Assembly (NCBI GenBank): GCA_916048095.2
Contig: OU696584.1
Span: 2,747,317 to 2,811,316 of the forward strand
DNA from: Sacculina carcini
Lineage: Eukaryota > Arthropoda > Thecostraca > Sacculinidae
Direction of reading: 5' to 3'
DNA: 64,000 bases
Made by a program: the position numbers and the translations under genes. The notes under the pieces are model-generated. The model was not told the origin of the DNA. It saw nothing but the letters and a program-made list of their open reading frames with translations, and ran no database searches. Shown here one piece after another: positions 12,153-23,978 of this stretch; the stretch's first letter is position 1, and each line of letters begins with the position of its first letter.

Positions 12153-13100
12153 GTGCCAGTCTCGCTGGTGCTCTGGAGGGTGTGTGCCGCTCTCTCATGC
12201 GCCTTGATCCACCTTAACGATGTCGGAGTGGGCGCCACCCTGATACACTTTCTGCCGGATCGAACGGAGAAACCAGTGATGTTTGCCTCCAGGAAGCTTA
12301 CACAAGCTGAACGGAAATACCCAGTCGTAAAAAAAGAGGTAGCTGCGTTATGTTTTGGTGTGACGCGGTTCCACTAATACCTGTACGGTCGGAGATTTAA
12401 TCTGGTGACGGGCAGCCGAGTATTGTCACGAAGCATCAGTCCAGACCGCGAGCTACCAGCATTCTCCGTCCAGCGCATGCAGCGGTATGCATTGCGTCTA
12501 GCTACGTACTGTTACGACGTGGAATTACGGCGGTCAGAAGACATGGTCATGTTGGATGCGCTATCTCGAGTGCCCAATCAGTCAGAGCAACCAGGATTCG
12601 CCGACGATGTAGACGGTACCAATTCGATAGCCTTAATCGAAAGCGCAGTAGTGACTTCTCAGGCTCTCGGGACGGCCACTCGTCAGGACCCGGAATTGGG
12701 TCGGGTACTGCTTTGGGTGCGCACTGGAAGTACGCTTTCCAACAGAGGAGAGTGCGCAAGGACCTTCTACGACAAAAGGGACGAACTATCCACTGACGGA
12801 GATTGTCTCTTTTGGGGAGGAAGAGTGATTGTTCCATCAAAGCTGAGAGATACAATTCTGGTGGAATTGCACTTGGGACACGTCGGTGTGACCCGGATGA
12901 AACAGCTGGCTCGACCAGTCATGTCTGTCGGCCTAGCATGGATAGTGACCTGGAATACATCGCTCGTGGGTGCCATGCGTGTGCAGTGAAGCGATCAAAT
13001 CTACCAAGGGCTGTTCTACATCCATGGAAACCACAGTCAGGTCCTTGGCAGAGGCTGCACATCGATTTCGCTAGTCCTGTGGATAACATCATGTTGTTAA
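12153..13100 (+). pseudogene. Decayed gypsy element, left part: RNase H and integrase N-terminus
   Basis: RNase H is recognisable from VGATLIHFLPD, ASRKLTQAERKYPVVKKE (about 12290-12340) and MLDALSRVPNQ (about 12550). A connection segment follows, then the integrase zinc-finger region split over two frames (LGHVGVTRMKQLA; RGCHACAVKR at about 12960-12990). It contains an in-frame TAA at about 12375 and a frameshift near 12,900. The start of the catalytic core (RLHIDFASPV) lies next to a TTAA at 13097-13100, where a piggyBac element interrupts it. The rest continues at 16,015. RT, protease and gag are missing on the left. Confidence 0.8.
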
Positions 13101-13311
13101 CCCGGGAATTCCTAGATGTACATATTTGTCTAGTTCACAAAAGACATGATTTAAAGACAAACTGTGTTACCAAGGCGTTTAGTATTGTTTTGCTTGAGTG
13201 AATTGGCAACCCTGGAATCCTGATGCGCATTCACGGCACTCTCCGTTCGTTTTTCTCAGTATTGCAGCTGTTTCCATACAGTGAATACCGTCCGTGCGCT
13301 CAACAAAAAAA

Positions 13312-15473
13312 ATGACTTCCAGCGATCGGTGAGTAATTAGAAATCATGGTCATGTTTATTGATTTTTTTTGTATGAATGCATTTGTTATAAATATGTCTT
13401 CCAAATTATATCGATATTTGAGTTCACATTCCAGTATCCTCTTGATTATACATGTTAACATACTGACTAGACATATATGTCTATCTAGGAATATCTGGGT
13501 ACAAAATTTCGTGTTTCTTGTTTCAGTCGGTGATTGACTGTGAATGATATACTGGATATCCTGGAGGTCGATGAGAATGATACGGAAAGTGTAGATGTTG
13601 TCATTCAGCCTCCGGAAGGTGACTTGTCGGATGGCTATTCGGGTTCTGAGGACGAAAAAGAAAAGGATCCAGAACATTTTTCTGCTGCTGTTCTTCAAGC
13701 CCCAACAGAAGTTTGGCATCCCCTTTCTGGCCATACCGACGAAGATTGTATTGCATCTGATATTGAAGACGATGAAACACCGACAACCTCATTTGGTGCA
13801 AGAAGTCAAGGGGGTATTAATAAACGATGCAGACGTTCTCAATCAACACGCCGTGTGCAGGGGAGATATATTCCAACTTGGAAGAGAGCGCAGTCAATTC
13901 CTCCTCGCAATCCAAGACCATTTCCTCAATTCAGCCACGACCGTTACATTGGAAAAACACATCAGGAACTGTTCTTTCTCTTCTGGGATGATGCCTTTTT
14001 GAACTTCGTTTGCATAGAGTCGAACGAGTACTCCCTTAAAAACGGCAGGCCAAATCTCAAGGTAAACCCTTTATCACACTCATAATTTGTAAGCTATCAT
14101 TCTTCTGTAAGTGCCAAATCATGTAATGTGCTGATGAAATTTACCATAAGACTAAGTGGACCACTATTTATGATATTCTTGTCCTTTTTCAGGTCTCTGT
14201 GGATGAAGTCAAAGTGTTTCTTGGAATCCTCCTTCTCTCCGGGTACGTGCCTCTGCCTTCATATCGCATGTACTGGCAATCATCTCCAGATACACACAAT
14301 CCGTTGGTAGCTGGCGCCATGACGAGAGACAGATTCGAACCCATCAAAAACAACCTCCACTTTGCTCATGATCCCTGTGACAGTGACAGTTTCTGGAAGT
14401 TGCGCCCTCTTATGCGCCACCTCCAAGAGAGATGCATGGCGAACTTCGTAGCTAGAAGGAATGTTTCACATGACGAATCCATGATCAAATATTTTGGGAG
14501 GCATTCGCTAAAGCAAGCAATAAGAACCAAACCAATTAGGTTCGGTTTCAAATCGTGGTGTCAAAACACTCCTGATGGCTACCTTTTCTCCTTTGACTTC
14601 TATCAAGGAAAAAGCATTGCGGAGAACGCTGCAACACATGTCAAGGTCTGTGGCAGGTCTGGAGCCTCTGTTCTGGACCTTCTGGAGAACATGAGACCCG
14701 ACTTCAAGGAATTACCATTCTATTTCTATGTCGACAACTACTTCACTTCCATGCAGTTGTTGAAGGAAATGACTTGTCGGGGGTATGACCTGACTGGGAC
14801 AATTCGGGCGAACCGTATTCCAGGAGCCCCTCCACTGACTGCGATAGATGCGTTTAAGAAAAAGTCTCGTGGGAGCACGGAAGTGGTAACCTCTCACAAT
14901 TTTATCCTTACCAGATGGAAGGACAATTCGGCCGTGACCCTGGCATCTACCAGTTACGGCGATAAACCTGTAAAACCTGTTCGAAGGTATTCCCGAACTG
15001 ACAGAAAGCACGTGAATGTCTCCCGACCCCACGTTGTCGCTAAATATAATGAGTGTATGGGAGGAACCGACCGCATGGACCAGCACATCAATCATGCAAG
15101 AGTGAGTGTAGGAGGAAAGAAGTGGTGGTGGAGCCCGTTCACATGGTTGTTGGATGTCAGCGCCCAAAACGCGTGGAGATTGCACATTGGTGCGGGAGGA
15201 AGACAAACGCAAGTTGCTTTCAGGAGAGACATTGCTGTTTCGATTTTGACGAATGCTGCCTCGAAACGGAACTCACGGACATTTTATCGGCGAGTTGGTA
15301 CTCCTGCTGCTAATGAACTCCGTTATGACAACATAGGTCATCTGGTCAGGAAAGCTGCAGAGAACAGGCGTGGGACATGTCGCTGTTGTCATATCTCGAG
15401 AGTGAGTTACATCTGCGTCAAATGCGAGGTTTTCCTTTGCATTGAGTGTTTTATTCAGTACCACACACGATAA
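13312..15473 (+). pseudogene. piggyBac transposase (three exons, one premature stop)
   Basis: Exons: 13312-13328 (ATG, ends at GATCG|GTGAGT), 13527-14061 and 14193-15473. Acceptors are TTTCTTGTTTCAG and TTGTCCTTTTTCAG, and phases match. The N-terminal region is acidic. The DDD transposase domain shows DESMIKYFGRHSLKQ (first Asp), FYVDNYFTSM (second Asp) and NECMGGTDRMDQH (third region), then KKWWWSPFTWLLDVS. The C-terminal Cys-rich ribbon CRCCHISRVSYICVKC ends the protein, as in most piggyBac transposases. In the spliced frame, codon 8 is TGA (13531-13533), directly before LTVNDILDILE. I found no other break over about 600 codons. Function is cut-and-paste transposition at TTAA. Either the copy is just dead from one mutation, or the true start lies downstream of the stop. 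Confidence 0.85.
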
Positions 15474-15621
15474 GCCAGGCTCGATCAGGATATTTTTGCA
15501 ACCGTATTGTTATGTTTTGTACAAGAATACATGTTTTGAAATCTATGTTTTTATATACATGAGAGATAATAATTACTCGTGACTGGTATGTATTATGGAT
15601 AATACTTGAGCAAATTAGAAT

Positions 15622-15747
<126 letters not shown>

Positions 15748-16014
15748 TAAGAGGAAGAGAGAAGGCATAAAATCCTTGCAAAAATGTCCGAGAATGAAAT
15801 AAGAAAAACAAGACATAATCCTAAGAGAATAGTACATATGATGAGATTTTGTACCCAGATATTCCTAGATGGACATATATGTCCACCTCTAGTATGCCAA
15901 AACCAAAAGAGTTGCAGTTACCATACTTCAGCTACTGCGTCAGGTGGTCAATTGAAGTAGTTGACGTAAATCTGAAGAAAATTGGTTGAAAAAAATACTC
16001 TAGGAAATGCCGGG

Positions 16015-17076
16015 TTAATCATGGTGGATAGTTACTCGAAATGGGTGGAATTTATTCCGATGCGGTCAATGAAATCGTAGTGCCTCATACGAGAAATGAG
16101 ACGTATATTCTGTTGTCACGGACTTCTGGTTGGGTGGTCAGTGATAACGGTCCCCAGCTGATTTCGTCGGAGTTTCAGAATTTTCTGAAACTTAATGGTA
16201 TCAGACATATTCGCACGGATCCATATCATCCAGCAAGTAACGGTGCAGCTGAGCGTATGGTCCAGTCAGTTAAGAAGTAGCTGGCTGCATCCAAGGCTGA
16301 TGGGTGCGCGCTGGATCAACGCATTGTTCGTTTTATTCTCGCGTACTGAACAATTCCACATGCTACAACGGGAAAAACACCCGCGGGACTTTTGTTTGGG
16401 CGTGCCCTTCGCACCCGTCTCAATCTCCTGAGACCAAATGTGAAAGCAGACGTTCGGGAAAAAACAGCTGATGCAGGCCGAAAATGCTGGTGGTCATAAG
16501 CGACCAGTGTTTGCAGCGGGAGATGCAGTGTGGGCACGCTGCTACGTAGGCGTCAAGTGGAGAAAGGCGGTTATCGTCGCTAAAGCAGGGCCGCTGTCGA
16601 ACGAAGTGGAGGTGGACGGTGCGATCTGGTCCAGACACGTGGATCAGCTTCTACCTGCTTCGACACCTGAACACGGAGACGTGGAGGAGAGGTCGAGCGC
16701 AGCAGCGAGGAAACAGACGAGGTATGTTATATTTCGTGAAACTCCGCATGTTACGTGCCGGTGATACTTGAGGGAGAGCGATGGAGACCTGGCGGTGGGT
16801 GAAGGCAGTCCGAGTTCGGAAATTGGAGACAGTCCAGGTGCCGCGAGTGAAGTCAGTCCGGGTGCTGCGAGTGAGTGTGGTCCTGGTTCCTCGAGGGAAG
16901 ACGGTCCTGGTGCTGCTGTCCTACCCGATAAAAGTGGAGTATCCTGTGGAGGTGGACAGCTGGACTTGGGGCAATGTGAAGCTGAGGATACAACAAAGGA
17001 CAACAGCTGGCGTCCGGCAGTATTGCGTCGCTCTGGCCGAGTGCGTAACCCACCACGCCGATTCATTGACGAATAA
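16015..17076 (+). pseudogene. Decayed gypsy element, right part: integrase core and C-terminus
   Basis: This continues the element interrupted at 13,100. Counting one TTAA only, the integrase reading frame runs on into VDSYSKWVEF. The catalytic core shows VSDNGPQLISSEFQNFLK (about 16135-16190) and a Glu in SNGAAERMVQSVKK (16240-16280), then a TAG. A frameshifted C-terminal domain (AGDAVWARCYVG, about 16520) follows. The Ser/Pro/Gly-rich tail closes with RRSGRVRNPPRRF (17030-17070) before TAA, like the end of the gypsy pol at the left of the window. No LTR was recognised to the right. Confidence 0.8.
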
Positions 17077-17355
17077 ATAGGTGACAATCGTGTTGCGGTA
17101 TAATTTGGATTTAAGTACAGGCTGAGTGATGCGTTCATTCAGTGTTCATTCAGTCTTTGCATTATGGTGTGGCGGAATTGCCGTGAAGTTGTATACTTTC
17201 CATTTATGTATCGTTGTTAACATGTGCGTTGCTTGGCGAAGGGGGTGTGTGGTGTGGTATCGCGACATTTGGTCTGGCAACTTTGGGGTTGTTGATAGTT
17301 GGCAACTCTCGTGGAAGGGGGTTTGGGATGAAATGGGTGTGTGTTGGGAGCGTGT
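17077..17355. other. Non-coding spacer
   Basis: Sequence between the gypsy stop codon and the LINE 3' end. It may hold the gypsy 3' LTR, but there is no second copy to confirm it. Confidence 0.35.
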
Positions 17356-17359
17356 TGAA

Positions 17360-18519
17360 TCATTAACAACAACAACAAACATGTATTTAATATAGCGCAC
17401 ACAAAAGTTACAAGCGCGCGACACGCAGAATACGACTGGAGCAAGTGGGAAATTGGGTCAACTGCGCAGGTTGGGTGAAGTATAGACATGCAGCGCAGAA
17501 CAGAAACACAAACATGTACAATTATGAGTCCGGAATATGTAACTAAATGTGCAAAACAGAAATAAATCATTAAATAAAAGGAAAAACGGATTAAATCAAT
17601 ATCGATAGTAAGAATAAATCAATTATAACATTGCAAACAAGTAAACTTAAGAAGACTCTGAGGCCAAAGATAGGAAATGTTTGTGGAGTTCAGAGGAGAA
17701 AGATGAGTAGGATTTCATTCGGAGGAGGCGAGGAGGAAGTGAATTATAAATGCGGGGTGCAGAAAAAAAGAATGATTTCGCAGACCAAGTGGATTGGTTC
17801 AACGCAGTGGGACAGATTTGAGGAGTAGGATGGCGACGTGAACCAGAAGTAGTCTCTTGAACCAGAAGTAGTGAGCGTAGATAGGACGGGGGTGAAGGGC
17901 AGTGAAGGATTTTGTACACCAAACAGCAAATTCTGTAGCGAATTCGGAAATGAGCAGTGAGCCAACCAAGGCGGTGAAGGTGAGCTGAAGTTGGCGTTTT
18001 GGGAGGAAGCTTAAGAACGAAGCGACAGGCAAGGTTGATAATGGATTGTAGATGGCGGATACTTTTGAGGGGAAGGTGAAAAAACAAGGAGTTACAGTAA
18101 TCTAGGCGAGTGAAAATGTAGGAATTGACGAGAAGAACAGCCGAAGATTCGTCCAAAAGAGAACGTATGGGATACAATTTTCTCAGAGTGAAGCGGCAAG
18201 AGCGAGTGAGTTGAGAAAAGTGTTGAGAAAATGATATTGTCGGATCAAATGTGATGCCAAGGCTGCGAATTTGAGAAGCTAGAGGCAAGGAGACAGTGGT
18301 AGGGGTTATCCTTGGAGGATGAAAAGCTAAGTAGACTGTTTTGTCGTGATTATGAAGTAGGTATCTGGAGGCAGCCCATGACGAAACATGAGAAAGAAGT
18401 TTAGATACCAAAGAAGAATTATGTAAAGATAGAATCACCAGATGTTTTGTTTTATTACCAAATGTGTTGCTTGAATTATCGGTTGCATTGCTGTGTTGAA
18501 ATATAGGTTTTTGTTTCAA
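17360..18519 (-). pseudogene. 5'-truncated LINE (L2/CR1-like): RT C-terminal region and 3' tail
   Basis: On the minus strand a 290-codon open frame (18519 to 17647) covers the region after the RT catalytic motif of a non-LTR retrotransposon: LGITFDPTISFSQH, FTRLDYCNSLFF, LQSIINLACRFVLK, RLGWLTAHFRIRYRI, then the closing segment SAPRIYNSLPPRL. The copy starts abruptly at about 18,520, the usual 5' truncation. The 3' UTR on the minus strand ends GCGCTATATTAAATACATG plus a short TTG repeat at about 17,360, the sort of short tandem tail seen in L2/CR1 elements. The frame is intact, so insertion is recent. A relic of the same family lies at 20,860. Confidence 0.85.
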
Positions 18520-18708
18520 CGTTCTCAGTATAATAGTGGTAACAATACATATTTGTTAAAAGGTACCTTCACATGTCTCACGATGGAATTGACGCCTTTG
18601 ATTGGCGTTATGAAAACATTAATGCTGCTGTTTTTGAAGTTGATATTTTTTAGCTTTTTTCGTCATTGGTTTGGCCTTATGTGGCTTTAGACTCCTGGCA
18701 ACCCTGAA

Positions 18709-18865
18709 CTGAATGCGTGTATGTGTGTGCTCCCGTATGTCACGGTATGAGCGTGAATGTGTCGTTTGGGAGTCTTGTTCGAGTTATGGTCGTGGTGTGA
18801 GGTGTTGTAGGCGTCTGGGGCACTCATGCCCCGTGTGCCTGTCTGTTAATATACTTCTGTTATTT
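18709..18865 (+). repeat. Diverged copy of the GC-hairpin repeat family
   Basis: The segment from GCGTGTATGTGTGTGCTCCC to the hairpin TAGGCGTCTGGGGCA / TGCCCCGTGTGCCTGTCTGT resembles the end of the repeats at 38.64-39.06 and 39.76-40.18 kb. The hairpin arms have drifted but still pair at both ends. Confidence 0.6.
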
Positions 18866-19640
18866 CTTTCTTTTACAAGTTGTTGTTCCTATCGTATCTC
18901 TTTCGGTTGTTAATATGTGGACTTACTGTAGTTTTCATCGCCTGATCTTCGCTAGATCTGATTTTATGTCGCAGTTATTGACAGTTCTAGTTGTCGCAGT
19001 TCTAGTTGTCGCAGTATTTGTTCTGCGAGCTCCTCCGGAGGAGTAGAACTAAAATATTTATAAAGAATAAAGTTAAACAAAACAAAGTGTGAATGGCTGG
19101 TGTTCTGGACTGTGTATGAATAGAACCGTGTATCAATTAATATATACATTTGCATATATTATATGAAACAACCGACATCCACAAATATTGTGAATATTGT
19201 TCTTTTTCCATCTCTAATAAATAACTGGACGTCAGCATTGCGGTGACCAAATGTTATTTCGTATGTGTGTCACTTTTTATGTCTCATCTCAAGAATGTTC
19301 TTGAAACACTGCTCTTGTGAAAAACCGTATATTCTCAGGTCAATTTGTCTTTGTTCAACACACAAAACACCGAGGTGCACATGTATATAAAATAACAGAT
19401 CACAAGTGTGCGATTAAATAGGTCACGTGAATCACTCGAGGCTAAATAAGGCGCGAATACCCACACTGCGTTTATTTGCCCGGGGGCTTGGTCATATGTA
19501 ACAACATCGATCTTGCCCCCCGGTGTTGGGATGGCATGAAGTGGGGGTGGATGGGAGAGGGGCAGACCGGCTGTCCCCGTGGCTCAACGAATAGACAGAC
19601 ACATACACACACACATATAGACAGACATTCATTCTCACGT
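18866..19640. other. Non-coding stretch
   Basis: Includes a short direct repeat (AGTTCTAGTTGTCGCAGT, twice near 18,975-19,010). No gene seen. Confidence 0.4.
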
Positions 19641-19648
19641 TCACACAC

Positions 19649-19732
19649 ACGCTTAATCAGTAAACGGAGGATGTGTTTGCGGTGATCACGCGTCATTCTT
19701 CGCTGGTACCACTGATCCGATTCCTGTTCCAT
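19649..19732 (-). CDS. Candidate coding exon of unknown gene
   Basis: On the minus strand a (TG)n-rich tract ending GTGTTACAG is followed by a frame starting ATG with strongly protein-like composition: MEQESDQWYQRRMTRDHRKH, then ILRLLIKR, a basic amphipathic helix. A GT follows at about 19,648. The layout (TG tract, AG, exon) matches every internal exon of the two assembled genes. An alternative phase gives a short terminal reading ending at 19,693. No partner exon could be linked with confidence, so this is only a candidate. Confidence 0.25.
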
Positions 19733-20859
19733 CTGTAACACGCACACACACACAGGCCATGTAAGACGTGGTCATGACTGCATACCGCGTTGTTTCCATG
19801 CCAGCGCTCGGCGTTTCGGTTGGCGTGGCAAGCGGCCATGTGGCAAGGCCGCGTGTGGTTAATCATTATGCAACGCTGATAAAAACACCGCCCAGATAAC
19901 GGCCGAAAGTGCAGCGTCACATGGTCGTCCTCTGTGCTGGAGGCTGGCCTATTTTTGCTCGTCAACTCTTTCTCTCCTGGCGTGTGTATGTTAGTGCCGT
20001 CCATCTAGCCTGTGTTCGTTCCACTGCCACAGGGAATCAATTGTTGTCGAGGTCATGCGCTCACGCGCACACGCGCGTATACACGGTTTATTAATTGGAA
20101 ATTGCTTGCCATTGACACTCAACACACTACAGAGCGTGAGAGCACACTGTTGGGCAACTACAGAGGTCGGGAGCGTATCATTTTAATTAATGTTCTTGCA
20201 TTTTGACACAACATTTGAATGTCCTGCCCAACGCTCCACTCAGCCGATATTAGTCCTAAGCTATTGGTCATTGTGAATAAAGTTAAGAAAAGTGTATACA
20301 CACATTTGGGCATTCCTAAGCTAAATTATCATTATGGTTATTCTTATTTTAACAATAAGAGTAATTAAACGAGGTGAAATGAGAAGAGCGTGAACACAAT
20401 AAATTACATGCCTGCAATCACCATGCACCTGGATTATCAACAGGCAGAGAATGAACAACAATAGTTTACTGATATAAATAACATATCTTAATATAAGAAA
20501 TTAGTAGTTTACTGGAAGTGAAATACGGTGGAAGTGTGATAATTATTTGTCTTATTTTGGAGTATTTCTGGTGTTTGGTTTTCTGCAAATTGTGCTAGAA
20601 CCGTCTGGCAACGCTGACAAGGCGAAGAAGAAATACTTTCTAGTTTTGACTTGGCTGAACAAGGTCTTGTGGCATTGCTTCAAATGTCAACTTCAAATTC
20701 CACTTGAACTTCAAATACTATTTCAACGCCATTCTCCAACTTTTAAATTATTCAATATTTTACTCGAAAACGCTATGTAAGAACCCTTTTTTTACAACGA
20801 CACGATCTACAAGTCAGTTTAACAATTATCAGGAAAATATTCAGAACTGGTCACGAACA

Positions 20860-21010
20860 CGTTGTGTCTCTAATTTGTTTTAGCGCTCTGCATACTTGGT
20901 TTGCGAAATATTTCTACTTTTTTGCTCCCCGACTTCACAACTCGCTTCATGGTCTGGAAGAAAACTCATTTTCTTCTGCGCTACATGAATATATATTGTC
21001 CCTAGGTTAT
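20860..21010 (+). pseudogene. Relic of LINE RT C-terminus
   Basis: The plus-strand reading includes FAKYFYFFAPRLHNSLHG and FSSALHEYILSL, which line up with SAKSFFFSAPRIYNSLPP and FSSELHKHFLSL at the end of the LINE at 17.6-18.5 kb. Same family, opposite orientation, about 150 bases left. Confidence 0.7.
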
Positions 21011-21513
21011 CCTCTGATTTCTCCCTTATGTATTCTTCCCTTCATACTGTCCTCATTGATGTCGTTCATACTGTGTACATGTTCATTACTTTTGTTTGCT
21101 GTTTAAATGTGATACACACCCCATATACATTAACATCGTTGGATTATTCATTGGTTACCAAATATATTTTTGTTAGTTTACAAGAATAGTTCATCTGCAG
21201 CAAGATGATTGAGTCATGATTTTGACTCACGGGTGTGTGGCATTCAATACAGCATTAAGAATATCAACCTCAATACACGACTCAATACAAGATTTAAAAT
21301 ATCAACGTCAAGTCAGATTTGTGTTGAATAGTGGCGATTCCTTCACCAGTTTTCGTGCAAATTCGACTGATTTGTTTACATTCAGTAGATTTTTGACATT
21401 TTTACGTTTTTAACATTGGTTATTTTTGGTAAATTTGTTATTTCCGTTGTTTTTTCTGAAGTTTCCCTGAAATCGGTTTGAGTCTGTTTTTGTTGAGTCG
21501 TTTTCGTGTTGAA

Positions 21514-21771
21514 CTAATTACGCGCGCGTCCTGCTCTCATAAAAGTCCTCGAGCGATACAAGCCGGCATCATCTGTCACTTTCTCTTTTCTCTCTTTTCT
21601 CGTGTCGTCCTCAAAAGCGACCACTGCTAGCCTCCGGGTCCAACTGGCCTCCATTTGCTGGTCAATTGGTACCTTCCCCTCCGATGTGTCCTTGAATCCT
21701 GGCTCGTCTTCACCTGCCATATCTATTAGATTTACTATCTCGGGCGTTTTTCTCGCGTCCCATCTATTCAT
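21514..21771 (-). CDS. Small open frame, 85 codons, unknown
   Basis: Starts with an ATG (context ACAACATGA) right after an in-frame TGA, and reads a charged, low-repeat protein: MNRWDARKTPEIVNLIDMAG at the start, DDTRKERKEKVTDDAG later. Composition is protein-like, unlike most frames here. No family recognised, no splice sites needed. It could be a real small gene, an exon, or a transposon remnant. Confidence 0.2.
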   Translation of the reverse strand: MNRWDARKTPEIVNLIDMAGEDEPGFKDTSEGKVPIDQQMEASWTRRLAVVAFEDDTRKERKEKVTDDAGLYRSRTFMRAGRARN

Positions 21772-21812
21772 GTTGTTTCGTCCAGAGTACTTGCGTCAAT
21801 GTCGTGTCTGTC

Positions 21813-21819
<7 letters not shown>

Positions 21820-21851
<32 letters not shown>
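21820..21851. repeat. (TG)n microsatellite
   Basis: About 16 units, followed by TTTGTCTGCAG on the plus strand. That looks like a 3' splice site, but no convincing exon follows. Confidence 0.9.
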
Positions 21852-21854
<3 letters not shown>

Positions 21855-22206
21855 TCTGCAGGTGTGTGTGTGCACTTTCTCTTGGCGTTATCGCAAATAA
21901 TCTCATTTCTACACGACCAGCTTGCTGTCAGTGAACTGCGGCATCGTTCTCATTTTTCTAATCATTGTCCTCTCTCGGTTCGACTCGACCTCAATCATTC
22001 AGTATCCGTCTTTCACCGGAGTGCACTTGAGGATGGCGTTTTATCACTCCTCCGTCGAACGCATATTATTTGGACATAGACATAGACATTGACATAGAAT
22101 TCTGGGGCTCCAATGGCGATTAAAATTACTCGTTGCAGACGACAATGTAGAATGAACTGTAGCTTTTGAAACGTTTTTTTCCTACTTCATCATCACTGTC
22201 TCTCAC

Positions 22207-22620
22207 CTTGCAGCACCTCGTTTAGTTGATTTTCGTGCTAGTTCTATGCATATATCTGCATTATACACGTTGTTTTTCCGAGCCATATATTTCCATGTAT
22301 TATTTCCTCTACCACTTGTCAACCCTTCACACAGTCGGTGTAAAACGATCTTGCAAATGTCCGTCAAATTTTGTCCGATATGTGATAGTCTCGCCTGATC
22401 TTGCTTTTCCGCGGCCCTCGGTTCAGCGCCTAGTGTTCGATATCGAGAACAAATGCGGAATGGGCAAGCAGTCGTACGTAGACAGGGCGCTGGGTGGTCT
22501 TCTACTATCGACTTGTGGACACGTGTTGTTTGCGGTCTAGCTAGCATTTGTCGCAACACCGTCGCACATTTCAAACCGTGTGTGTATGTATGTGTGTGTC
22601 TGTGTATGTATGTGTATGTC

Positions 22621-22655
<35 letters not shown>

Positions 22656-22712
22656 ATGTGTACATCACATTGCATGTGCGTTGGATAGCAACTTTAATGA
22701 CGGCTTGCGTCA
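22207..22712 (-). CDS. Unresolved coding candidate: two phase-compatible minus-strand exons
   Basis: Minus-strand exon 22712-22664 (49 nt) sits between (TG)n plus CAG upstream and GTACACATACACAC downstream, the TG-exon-AC layout of the YVT gene. It reads [16 protein letters not shown] second open segment, about 22525 to 22207, can be joined in phase at GCTAG|ACCG and reads [20 protein letters not shown] before ending at a good donor (GCAAG|GTGAGAG). Against it: the plus strand also offers a reading after CGGTTCAG at about 22,425 ([20 protein letters not shown]). I cannot say which strand, if either, is coding. No family recognised. Confidence 0.2.
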
Positions 22713-22714
22713 CT

Positions 22715-22733
22715 GACACACACACACACACAT

Positions 22734-22785
<52 letters not shown>

Positions 22786-22806
22786 ACCCACATACACACA
22801 CACATG

Positions 22807-22862
<56 letters not shown>
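22715..22862. repeat. (CA)n microsatellite, imperfect
   Basis: About 148 bases of CA units with a few T and C interruptions, next to (TG)/(TA) runs at 22,580-22,660. Confidence 0.95.
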
Positions 22863-22868
<6 letters not shown>

Positions 22869-22929
22869 AGTTCACACGCAGGTAGTCCGACTATGCTGCT
22901 ATAGTGTTACGCAATCTAAAGACTAATTG

Positions 22930-23890
22930 TATGTATGTATGTATGTGTGTGTGCCTGTGTGTGTACGCATGACTAGGCATGACCACATGTCAAGGATAAA
23001 CAGTGCTCAAAAATGGGCTGAAATTTCGTTGTGGGAGAGTATCGATGATAATTCACACATGCACACACACACACACGCTAACATACATGTGTGTGTGTAT
23101 CCAGTGGCTATGATAATCGCAATATGAGCAGCTGCGCTTTCCAAACAAAAAAAACAGTTGTAAGTTGTGTCGTAGTGCTTTGACGGAAGGTTAGAATTTG
23201 CGCATTGTGCAAGGGCTAGTATATATATGTATATAACATAGGGCTAGTATACATATGTATGTATATGTACATAACGCAACTGTGATGTGTGCATGTGTGT
23301 AAGTCACTTTGTTGGCTCCTCCGAGATCAAATTCGCTGCGACCGCCCCTGAATTCGAGTTTTCGGGCGGTTTTGCATCAACCCTCGTAGATTGGCATCAA
23401 TCATTTCGGGATATAGTAAGCCCGGGAGGATATGAATTAGTTGAACAGCTCTAGTTTTTCCTGTGATCTGTTCGCTCACCAAAGCAGCCGTTATTGTTGA
23501 CATTTTTGCTGCATGTCATTGCATTCCTGGCCAAGGCACCAGCTGCTTATGGCCAGGTCAGGTCACGCGAATTATACATCAAGTCGTCTGCTATGTAAAA
23601 GCCTCAATGGTGAAAGTGGTCGTTTTTTCCGCCGTCCATACTGCTCAGTGAAAGCCACGCCATGATGTGGGGAGAGGGTATTGAGCTGGATTGTCTCCGC
23701 TGTTTTTACTGATACTGAGAAATGGTTCCGCTCCCGGCGCAGATCGTCGGGTCAAATCGTCAATAATTGACAGTGGCTCTCAAACATACATCAGCCGTTT
23801 GTGCACGTGACATTTTTGTTCATAATTGTTTTGTTCCTGGCTCCTGATATTGCTCTTGTATTTGTGCTGTTCTGCTGCGTGTATATGTGT
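22930..23890. other. Non-coding stretch
   Basis: Short TG and GTAT runs at 22,930-22,965, 23,080-23,100 and 23,220-23,300. No gene seen. This lies downstream (minus sense) of the YVT gene and may include its 3' UTR, but I saw no AATAAA within about 280 bases of the stop. Confidence 0.4.
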
Positions 23891-23891
23891 T

Positions 23892-23898
<7 letters not shown>

Positions 23899-23949
<51 letters not shown>
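23899..23949. repeat. (TG)n microsatellite just past the YVT gene stop codon
   Basis: About 25 uninterrupted TG units on the plus strand, thus (CA)n in the 3' UTR of the minus-strand gene. Confidence 0.95.
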
Positions 23950-23951
<2 letters not shown>

Positions 23952-23978
23952 AGTGACTACCTGACGTAGCGGAATCCT

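Noticed and set aside
13350-14085. Independent coding frame starting at TTG 13534
   Set aside because: It is exon 2 of the piggyBac transposase; the real ATG is in a 17-base first exon at 13312.
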